From contig NC_018338.1 of assembly GCF_000234665.1 (NCBI RefSeq), positions 1,635,262 to 1,699,261 of the forward strand: a stretch of DNA of 64,000 nt, written 5' to 3'. The translations under genes and the position numbers were made by a program. Position 1 is the first letter of the stretch; each line of letters starts with the position of its first letter. Under the pieces are notes generated by a model. That model searched no databases, was not told where the DNA came from, and saw only the letters and a program-made list of their open reading frames with translations. Shown one piece after another: positions 51,130 to 59,023 of the stretch. Source of the DNA: Leishmania mexicana MHOM/GT/2001/U1103 (Eukaryota; Euglenozoa; Kinetoplastea; Trypanosomatida; Trypanosomatidae).

Positions 51130-51844
51130 AACGGGAGTCAGCACAACATGGCCTGTCTGAAGCCGCCACCGCCTTCGAGATGTGCCCTCTAGCATCCGTA
51201 TTGTTCCACCCACGTCGTGGAGAGCCCCTTTCTCTCTACAAGGCACGACCGGTGCTATGCATGCCTGATATCCCTCTCCCCCTGCGTGTGATCGAATATC
51301 GACTGATACTGCTTCAACATTCTTTTTCCCACCATCGAGAAGAACGTATAGCATCGTAAGTACACCATGGCGCTGGCCAAACCAGCTTGGTATCATGTAA
51401 GCGCACGCCCTCTGCAAGGTGAACCGGCACGTAGGCATCTTTCACCAGTACTCATGGGGACTTTGCTCGTGCGAAAGGGCTTGAGTTCTATACGCTGACG
51501 TCAGCTACTCCCTAGTATTCCTTACTTCCTCGCCCATGACTTCGCGCTACACTTCCGCCCACGCTCTCTCCTTCTACGTTCTCCTCTGCCCTCGGACCTC
51601 TTGGGCTCCTCACACTACCTCTGCCCACCCTCATCCATTTGGGCTCACTGCTGGCGCAAGACCCGACAACCCCTTCCCCACACCCATCACAAGCGTGCGC
51701 ACAGCAACCGGCACCCTTTCATCGACAGCGCTGTGCACAAGAAACAAAGAGCCGCTGGTGTGTGGGAAGAAGGCCCAGTATCAGCCACATCGAGATTGTA
51801 AAGCAGCTCCCCTTCCCCCCCCACCCACCCACTTTCATCCATTG
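51130..51844 (+). other. Spacer, partly open in frame with the next gene
   Basis: No separate gene. From 51536 the frame is open with an ATG and runs into the next CDS. Most of this extension is Pro/His/Thr-rich, UTR-like sequence, with a C-rich tract at 51810-51830. No AG lies between that tract and the ATG at 51845, so the acceptor is upstream and undefined. Confidence 0.5.
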
Positions 51845-52540
51845 ATGCGTCGTTGCGCTGCTCGATTCGCCCCTGCGGCAGCGGCCGCTTGTGGCGGTAG
51901 CGACCTCCAAACTGTCAGCTCGTCTCTGGGCAGTGTTGCGAAGAGCTCGACGACGAGCGCGACGACCGAGTACAAGCACGTCCACACGGCAACCCGGTCG
52001 CCGTCCGATTTCATTCCGCCAGCGACCGAGGCCCCGGAGAGACTGCAGTCGTACGTGGAGCCGAAGCCCTTTATCAGCCTCCGTCGCATGCAGGTCTTCA
52101 CTGTCTCACTTGGTGTCGGCGCAGCTAGCGTAGCGCTGGTGTACTTCTTCCTTAGCACAAGCATCCGCAACCGTGTGGAGGAGGAGCAGCTTCAGGTCGA
52201 CCGCATTGTGGAACGCAACCGAATGGCGATGCAAGACCGCATCTCCATCGTGCCGATCTTCACCGCGCCGAGCACGTACGACGAGTTGTACGCCAAGATG
52301 GTGGAAAAGGACAAGGAGGTGGAGACGCAGCTCACCCAAGCCAAGAGCACCCTCCACACGGAGACCATGTTCCATGTAAAGATGTGGTGGAACCGGTGTC
52401 TGCGCAACATCCAGTCCGCTACAGACGCCTTCGTCGCTGCACAGCTGCGACACAAGGAGGCCCAAGCAGAGGCGAACATCAAGGCGACTCTGCAGTACAG
52501 CGGGTATGAGCTGGTGGGCCTCTCCAAGGTTGACGCATAG
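51845..52540 (+). CDS. Probable mitochondrial single-pass membrane protein, unknown
   Basis: A 231-residue protein. The N-terminus MRRCAARFAPAAAAA is Arg/Ala-rich without acidic residues, a good mitochondrial presequence. One hydrophobic helix (VFTVSLGVGAASVALVYFFL) lies at about residues 84-103, followed by a charged coiled-coil-like region (EEEQLQVDRIVERNRMAMQD) and a Trp-containing helix. The outline suits an inner-membrane accessory subunit. No family is recognised. An in-frame ATG at 51536 would add 103 residues of low-complexity sequence and bury the presequence, so 51845 is preferred, though the leader organisation leaves the choice open. Confidence 0.75.
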   Translation: MRRCAARFAPAAAAACGGSDLQTVSSSLGSVAKSSTTSATTEYKHVHTATRSPSDFIPPATEAPERLQSYVEPKPFISLRRMQVFTVSLGVGAASVALVYFFLSTSIRNRVEEEQLQVDRIVERNRMAMQDRISIVPIFTAPSTYDELYAKMVEKDKEVETQLTQAKSTLHTETMFHVKMWWNRCLRNIQSATDAFVAAQLRHKEAQAEANIKATLQYSGYELVGLSKVDA

Positions 52541-53702
52541 GCCGGCAGCATTTCGTTGTTCTTGATCGCGGAGGTGTAGGTGGAGTCTCTATTGTTGGGA
52601 GATTGCCTCTCTTTGCTTATTAGTAGTGTTTCTAGCGAGACGTTGTGCGGAGGCGTGAGCGAGGAAAAGAGAGAGGGGGGCTTCTTTGCGGCGCGCCAGC
52701 GGACGGTGAACCCCTCTGTGAAGAGTCGGTGCGCCTTTCTGCCTTGTCTGTTTGCTGTGAACAAGCCTGACAGTTTTGTAGGGAAAGGAGGGCGCACCTG
52801 CCTTGCTCGCGATGATCTGCGGTTGCCTGATTGTTTCTCCCTCTCTCGTCTCTTCCCCTCCCCTCTCGCTTGCCATCACTGCTCGCTAATCCTCCGTGTG
52901 GTTCCAGTGAAAGCTGCAGTGACGTCTGTTTACGTGCTGTGCCACACGTGCGCCATCGCCACGATAAGTCGCTGTATCCGTTCTTTTTTTTTTCGTTGGT
53001 GGACGGACTTCTGGTGCGAGCGGCGGCCTTCTTCCTGTCTTGCATCACTGCTCCCTTTCAGGCTTTTTGTTCCGTCTATATTCCTCTTAGTCATCCCTCC
53101 TTGTGGAGTTGCCCGAGAGAGGAAAGGAGCGAAGGAGGCAGGCGTGAGGGGGCAGCATGTGCAGCAGGTGGTGGTTGTGGTGTGGAGGGAGGGAAGATGT
53201 CCTTTCGGCAGCGGGCAAAGAGCAGGAAAGGCAAAGCAAAAAGTGGAAAAGTACCAAGCTGCGGCAACGCAGCGACATACGAAATTGGAGACGGCTGTAA
53301 AGCGTGGCAAGAGCGGTCCCCCTACGTAATCGATCCTATGTGCGTCACCCCGTTTGTGAGCGTGTCGGGTTGCTGTGACGTTCTCGCTTCGCTCTCCCTC
53401 TTTATGCGTCGACGAAATCGCACCCAGAACACTCATCGCCCTTCCTCGTCCTCCTCTGTCGATCCTTCCTCTGTTTTGTGCGTGGGCATGTGTGTTCGCT
53501 TCTCTCCAGCGCTGCAATGATGCATACAGGGATCCTTTTTTCAGGCACTTCCTACACACTGCGGTACCCCACCAAAGTCGCCATACAACAGAAGCCATCA
53601 ACATCTGCTGGAGCTTCTGAGTTCCATCACCACGACCACAACTGCAAAGCCATCTTTTGAGTAGGGCGCCAGCATACACGGAGAGAGAGAACTGATGAAA
53701 CC
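52541..53702 (+). other. Spacer before Mpo1-like gene
   Basis: No supported gene. A T run lies at 52984-52994, and the TTTTTTCAG ending at 53543-53544 is a likely acceptor 158 bases before the ATG at 53703. The open frame around 53195-53520 is basic and unlike a known protein. Confidence 0.5.
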
Positions 53703-54281
53703 ATGCTCGCGTACTTGGAGAACTACTTCGACCTAAGGAAGAGCTTCGTCTTCTACGGGGCGTATCATCACAAGTGGCCAAACCAAATGATTCATGTGAT
53801 CTTTGTACCGGCCATTTTCACGACCGCGATGAGCTTCCTTGCGCGTGTGCCCATCGCCGGCAGTGTCAACCTCTCCCACATCGTCACCGCCTTCTACGCG
53901 GTCTCTTTCATCAAGATGGAGCCGAGTGCGGGGGCACTTTACGCGCCAGTGATAGCGGCCATGGAGTACCTTTCCTCACAGGTGCTCATCCACCACGTGC
54001 CGACCAGCATTGGGATTCACGTTCTCGGCTGGGCCGCGCAGATCTTGGGGCACAAGTTTATCGAGGGTCGGCAGCCAGCCTTCATGGAGGATCCGTTGCA
54101 GGCAATCCACGCAGCGGTGTTCTTTGTCTGGCTGGAGGTTCTCTTCTTCCTCGGCTACCGCCCCGCCATGAAGGCTGAGTTGGAGAAGAAGATCAAGGAG
54201 CGAATCGCAACGATGAACGCGGTGAAGAAAACGGATAAGGCGCCGTGCGTGGAGACGGCACCGAAAAAGGCGAACGCGTAG
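53703..54281 (+). CDS. Mpo1-like (DUF962) 2-hydroxy fatty acid dioxygenase
   Basis: A 192-residue membrane protein of the Mpo1/YGL010w family. Family motifs are present in order: YGAYHHKWPN (residues 18-27, His22 and His23), His31 with the following VIFVP, and LGHKFIEGRQPA (115-126, His117). Yeast Mpo1 is an ER iron(II) dioxygenase that removes one carbon from 2-hydroxy fatty acids during phytosphingosine breakdown, and these histidines bind the metal. Four hydrophobic segments lie at about 29-46, 55-72, 78-113 and 135-155. The last 30 residues are Lys-rich. Leishmania degrades host and its own sphingolipids, so the gene fits its lipid metabolism, but substrate is inferred. Confidence 0.85.
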   Translation: MLAYLENYFDLRKSFVFYGAYHHKWPNQMIHVIFVPAIFTTAMSFLARVPIAGSVNLSHIVTAFYAVSFIKMEPSAGALYAPVIAAMEYLSSQVLIHHVPTSIGIHVLGWAAQILGHKFIEGRQPAFMEDPLQAIHAAVFFVWLEVLFFLGYRPAMKAELEKKIKERIATMNAVKKTDKAPCVETAPKKANA

Positions 54282-55282
54282 AAATCGACGGCGCCAGTCA
54301 GGGACACACTTTCCCCGCGTAGGGTAGGGAAGAGAGAAGGATGTGACGTGGGAAACTGACGAGCAAAACGTCGACAGATGCTCGCCTTTGCTGACGCCCG
54401 TCTTTTCGTTTGCTTACGCGTCGCTGTCCATCGCAGAAACGTGCGGCGCACTGCTTTGTTAGCCAAGTACGCTCGTGTAGGTGCGTCCTCTTCTGTTCCT
54501 TTTTCCTCTGTCGTCCGACGGGTAGTTGACGGTGCTTGCGGATGTTGCTCGCAACACTTTGTCCCCCTCTTTCTCCCCTTCCCCCCACTTTCCATCCCTC
54601 ACACCGTGAAGGAGTAGTCTGTTACCTTATTGATGGACGGTTATGCGGTACACGGCGCACCCTTCACCCAGAGACCGTGCTCGCTTTCCTCGCGCTCTGT
54701 CTCTCTGGCAGTGTGCTCTTTTTGTGGTGATCTCGTCTGCTTGCACCTTCTTATGAATCTATGTCGGCGTCTTCGGGGCCAGATCACGGCTCCCCTGCCC
54801 CTCAGTCCACTGCCTTACAACCATTTCAAGAGCACTTCACGAAGATTCCAGTACAATCTGTAGCCACCCGTCGCCCCTCCTCCTCGTGTCTGAGCCCATT
54901 ACCCATGACACATTGTCGTGTCGCTGTTTCTCTCAGCTACATAGCGACACCGCATGACTATTCCTCCCCCCCTCCCCTCCTCTGCGCGCCATACCGCTCG
55001 TTTCGTGCGAGTGAGGAGCTCACTCTCCAGAGCGTGAATGCTCCACGCATGCTATTCGATAGGCGCTACTCCACGCTCGCTCTGAGCCTCCCCTTCTCTT
55101 CTCTTCGGCATTGCGCGCACTCGACTCTCCTCTTGCTCCCCCCTCACCGGAAAAAACTTCAATCCGTCAAAGTGCACATCGAGGTTGGTGCGCAGTCGCT
55201 GTGACAAATGCAACGGCCCTCTGCGCACGCCACCCCCATCTAGCTTGCCTGAAGGTCCCTTTTGTTTTCCGTTCCAGGAGCA
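54282..55282 (+). other. Spacer before Kaptin-like candidate
   Basis: No gene seen. Pyrimidine-rich sequence at 55080-55150 and a final T/C tract ending TTCCAG (AG 55276-55277) lie only five bases before the next ATG. Confidence 0.5.
55258..55277 (+). promoter_or_regulatory. Probable trans-splice acceptor with a very short leader
   Basis: A CCTTTTGTTTTCCGTTCCAG tract ends at 55277, leaving five bases to the ATG at 55283. If used, the mRNA leader is the spliced leader plus almost nothing. It supports 55283 as the start. Confidence 0.5.
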
Positions 55283-57433
55283 ATGACAACCCTGAAGGAC
55301 TCATCGATATCAGCAGCCACGACAGGAGGAGTGGCGGGGCAGACAATGCTGCCCAGCACCTGCGGCGAGGAAACGGATCTGCCTGGCGTGCCACGCGTTG
55401 GTTGCGTGGCTGTCATCTCCTACAAGCCCCACAGCCTACACGGCTTTTCGGCCTGCGTGGTCGGAATGGCCGACGGAATCGCCATTCTTGGCCCGGATCT
55501 CACCCAGCGGCGCTATGGTTGCCACCGCCTCCTCACGCGGCTCCTTTGGCGACCGGTAGCACCGCTTGAGGGCGGAGGAGGGCGGTCAAACGCCACCGCG
55601 CGCGAGGGCGAGAGCGCGGCCGTATCTTGCAGTGGCACCGTCATACTGCCGCACACGAACGGAAGCTGTGCCAGCATTGTCGCTGTCACCGCCTGCCTCG
55701 TCGCAGGTGAGGATGGGAACGGTGCCCATGCGGCGCAGGAAATTTCCAAGGACGACACGATCGCTATTGTGGTTGCCTGGTCCGATGCCACGCTGCAGCA
55801 CCATATAACGGTCCTCATGGCTCAGTTGCGGTGTATCCTGGCGCCGTCCTCGGCACGGAGCGTCGGCAGTGGCGGCGGACACGCGGAAGCAGAGCTGGTG
55901 CATGTGGTGGCTCATGATGCCCTACCCTTGTGCCCGATGCAGTCTGTGCTCCGTTTGTTTTACCACCCTTCTATGGCAGTTTCCAAAAACAAGACGGCCC
56001 CGAATCATGTTGTGATGTGCTCTGTATACTCCCCGCTAGGCTCGACAACGCTGTCTGCGGGGCACTTCGGCCAGTCCGACGCAGGGGCCGGCACCAACAG
56101 CACGCCTGCCAGCACAGTTGTGAAGCAGTCGCACCCAACTGTTGGCAGTGGCGCCGCTGCAGCAGAGCTGGGCGGTACCTCGGCAGCAGCATCAGCACGG
56201 CGACGCGGCGAGCTGCTCTTCCTCACCGTCTCCGCCTGTCATGTCCGTGGAGCTGCTGAAGCGACGGCCGCTGCCTCCCCGTCTGTGGGCAGCGCTTGCG
56301 CCAACTGCTGCATCCAAGTGCGTGCGGAACCGTCAGCGACCAAAGATGTGGCACCGTGGCTGCTGCAGTTTCAGCCAGACCGCGTCATCTGCGCCTTTGC
56401 TGTGCAGTCTACCACGACAAGCGTGATCGCGGCGGCCGGGACGACTGATGGTCGGGTGTACCTGCTGGGACTTACCTCGCAGCGCCTGGTGCTGCGAGTC
56501 AGCGGGCCCGTGGCCGATGTAATGTTTGTGCAGACGAAGCGGGCGAATGAGCGGTCACAGACCCGCAACGCTGTCGTGGATGCCCTATTGGACGACGCCA
56601 TGGAGGAGGACACGCTCAAGAACGGCAGTTTTTTGAGTCACGCTGACGAGTTTGCGCGGCATGACGGGATGGACTGCGCCGCACTGGTGATTCTCGATAG
56701 CGCCGGTCACCTTCTGGTGCTGCGCGCCGTCAACAGCGGCGCCGCTACCACGCAAAGCGTTGCAGATATCCCGCAAGTCATCACACTTGCGAATGGGCAG
56801 CAGTCTACGTTCACCGCCGTGAACTCGCCAATGGCAAGCCTCGAGGGCGCGCCCATTAGCTCAAAAAACTTCCACGATTTGAGCACCCTGCACCACTTCT
56901 TCAGTCGGCGCCACCTTCCACTGTCGCAGCTCCAGCAGCAGCAGCAGCAGCGGAAGATGGGATGGAGCGACCCCTCTCCTGCAAACCCGCCACATGCCTC
57001 AAGCAGCCTTGCCACCTCCCCTGTGAATCAGAGTTTCTCGAACGGCGCGACAGGCGCCGAGGAGACCACCATAGCGGGCCATATCCTGAGTCGTGGCCTG
57101 CTCTGTGTGACATGCGTCTACAACGCGAAAGGTGGTGCAGAGCTTGTCGTGAGCACAATGGGGCAGGTGGTTGTATCCGTGCCCTTCAGTCCCACGGACG
57201 GGTGCTTCCGCATTGCCGGCTTCACCATCACGCCGACCCCGATGTTCTACGTTGGCTTCGTTGACTTCTTTGCCGACGGCAATCCAACGGTGGTCATGGC
57301 TGGGCTGAAGAACGTGCTCGTGGCCAGTCGCCCGCAGTCGACCATCCGTGATCGCGTGGAGCTGCTGCTGCGCTTGCTCGACAAGAAGGAGCGTGAGCAT
57401 CAAAACGCAGAGAGAGGCAGGGTAGACGGATGA
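55283..57433 (+). CDS. Large beta-propeller-like protein, possible Kaptin (KPTN) relative
   Basis: A 716-residue protein without membrane segments. Repeated beta-strand-like blocks (CVAVISYKPHSLHGFSACVV, SVIAAAGTTDGRVYLLGL, VSGPVADVMFV) suggest a propeller with Ala/Gly/Ser-rich loops inserted. The C-terminus (GFVDFFADGNPTVVMAGLKN, then a helix ending in KKEREHQNAERGR) resembles the end of Kaptin, where a D-x-x-x-D-G strand block precedes a long basic helix. Kaptin is part of the KICSTOR complex that tethers GATOR1 to lysosomes in animals. The resemblance is weak. After the TGA at 57431-57433 the same frame stays open for 100 more codons (see findings). Confidence 0.75.
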   Translation: MTTLKDSSISAATTGGVAGQTMLPSTCGEETDLPGVPRVGCVAVISYKPHSLHGFSACVVGMADGIAILGPDLTQRRYGCHRLLTRLLWRPVAPLEGGGGRSNATAREGESAAVSCSGTVILPHTNGSCASIVAVTACLVAGEDGNGAHAAQEISKDDTIAIVVAWSDATLQHHITVLMAQLRCILAPSSARSVGSGGGHAEAELVHVVAHDALPLCPMQSVLRLFYHPSMAVSKNKTAPNHVVMCSVYSPLGSTTLSAGHFGQSDAGAGTNSTPASTVVKQSHPTVGSGAAAAELGGTSAAASARRRGELLFLTVSACHVRGAAEATAAASPSVGSACANCCIQVRAEPSATKDVAPWLLQFQPDRVICAFAVQSTTTSVIAAAGTTDGRVYLLGLTSQRLVLRVSGPVADVMFVQTKRANERSQTRNAVVDALLDDAMEEDTLKNGSFLSHADEFARHDGMDCAALVILDSAGHLLVLRAVNSGAATTQSVADIPQVITLANGQQSTFTAVNSPMASLEGAPISSKNFHDLSTLHHFFSRRHLPLSQLQQQQQQRKMGWSDPSPANPPHASSSLATSPVNQSFSNGATGAEETTIAGHILSRGLLCVTCVYNAKGGAELVVSTMGQVVVSVPFSPTDGCFRIAGFTITPTPMFYVGFVDFFADGNPTVVMAGLKNVLVASRPQSTIRDRVELLLRLLDKKEREHQNAERGRVDG

Positions 57434-59023
57434 CGGAGCACCCGACAAGGTCGAACGGTGGCTGCTCATGTCGCGCGTCAAAGGCTGTTCTCTGCACTAA
57501 AGTTCTCCGGTGATGTGTGGTTTCCGGCACGTTACTATCCATCGCGCTACGTTGTGCTTTCGGAACCTTCCCAAGAGGACAACCAATTATTACAGAGCAA
57601 GCTTTACATCAACAGGGAAAGAAATGTGCAAAGACTCCTCAACGAGGTGCCGGTGCCGCACAGATTGGGTGCCCGCTCTGCCACCGCCGCGCAATCTTGG
57701 CAGCGGCAAAAGGCAGCACTTATGATGCCTCACTAAATCGCCGTTTTTTAGGGGGGAGGGTGTATCGACTTTCCCCTCTCTCTCGTATCCTTGCACTTCC
57801 ACTACACATCCCTCCCTGACCTCTCGAAAGCTTCTCCTGGTCATATCAAGGGCGTATGGTGATGCAATGCCAATACCCCTACAGACACTCCGCATCCCCG
57901 ACACCTCCGGGCCCCATCTCACGGGTAAACTTTCGAAAGGCAGTTCGCACAGGCACGCCCTCGCACGCAGGCACAGCACAATACCTTCTCTGCTTGCCTC
58001 TCAACAGCTCTCACTTGCTCTGTTGAGTCCTCCTTTGCTCTTGATTCGCTCTGTGCGTGTGCGTTGTTTGAACGTGGCTTTTCTGCGAGTACACTACTCT
58101 TTTTTTCCTCCGCCTTTTACTGTGTAGCGTCGACCTCGTCCTTTCATGACGGGGGAACACACATCAGTGCCCCAACTCTTTCTGTGTATGGGAAGAGGCA
58201 AAACAGCCCTTCCCCTATCCCCTGCCAATGCAGAGCCCCAGGTCCTCTGGCGCTGACAGGCTCACGCGTCTACGCCGTAGGGAAGCCAGTGCGATGCATC
58301 GCCACGGATGTCGGCAGTGTGTCAGGTGCTGAATGGCGTTGCGTCGGAGCGGCCGGCGTCCGCGCGGCACCAGCGCATCTCTCACCCGGCAACCGGCACG
58401 ATGGGGGAGGCGGCTGGGCGGCGTCGGGCGAGGCAAAGGGGGGGAGGAAGGCTGGTAGAGCACGAGGCAGGGGGCGTCGTGCTCTCTGACGACTGCGTCG
58501 GCGCGTTGCTGTAAGACTCGTGTGGGGAGTGGCGTTGACGTCATGACCGGTGGCAGAGAAACGGACGCGTTGACGGAGAAGAAAAAACACGACATGTGCC
58601 CTGTCCGGCGCCTCGCTTCACTTTCTCCCAGTCTCTCAATCTCCGCATTCTCTCTCCTGTTTGCTGTGGTGCGCACCACACACACACACACACACACACC
58701 ACCCTCACTCCCATGATGGGCTGAGAAAGAGCACCCGTATTTTTTTGTATCGTGGTCACGCTTGTTACTCGTGGGCGTTCGTAACGGCATGTCAGCTGCG
58801 CAGAATACGCGTCGCTGTGAGTGACTTCTTGTGGGCTCGTGTGTGTACCTTTGCGTGTCTGTCTGAGTGTGAATCACGGGTTGCTTCTGCAGCTCGCGAG
58901 CCGTCTCTCTCTCTGTGCGTGTGTCCCATACACACACACATACACTGGAGCGGAACACGCCAAACTACACGCCGTGGGCCGCTACATGGATTTCATCTCT
59001 CTCTGTTCCTGAATAGCAGCGAT
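57434..59023 (+). other. Spacer: 3' UTR with repeat copy 2 and CLEC16A-like leader
   Basis: It begins with 100 codons open in the previous gene's frame (to 57736). It then carries the 464-bp repeat (58107-58570) and a CA repeat at about 58678-58700. The frame of the next gene is open from 58661 through this spacer but looks like leader sequence. Candidate acceptors are at 58891-58892 and 59015-59016. Confidence 0.5.
58107..58570 (+). repeat. 464-bp interspersed repeat copy 2, SIDER-like retroposon candidate
   Basis: Direct-orientation copy of 35295-35758, with no indel and about 98% identity. It is followed within a few bases by an A-rich stretch (58579-58588), and starts about 670 bases after the Kaptin-like stop codon. 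Flanking sequence outside the aligned part differs from copy 1, so this is an inserted unit rather than a large segmental duplication. Confidence 0.75.

Noticed and set aside
50512..51438. 308-codon minus-strand frame
   Set aside because: Antisense to APC11; the remainder is composition-driven and has no recognisable motif.
53195..53520. Open frame starting MSFRQRAKSRKG
   Set aside because: It lacks protein-like codon use after the first 30 codons and sits in leader sequence of the Mpo1-like gene.
58661..59023. 121-codon in-frame N-terminal extension of the CLEC16A-like protein
   Set aside because: It begins inside a CA microsatellite and reads as His/Thr repeats; conserved sequence starts at the ATG at 59024.
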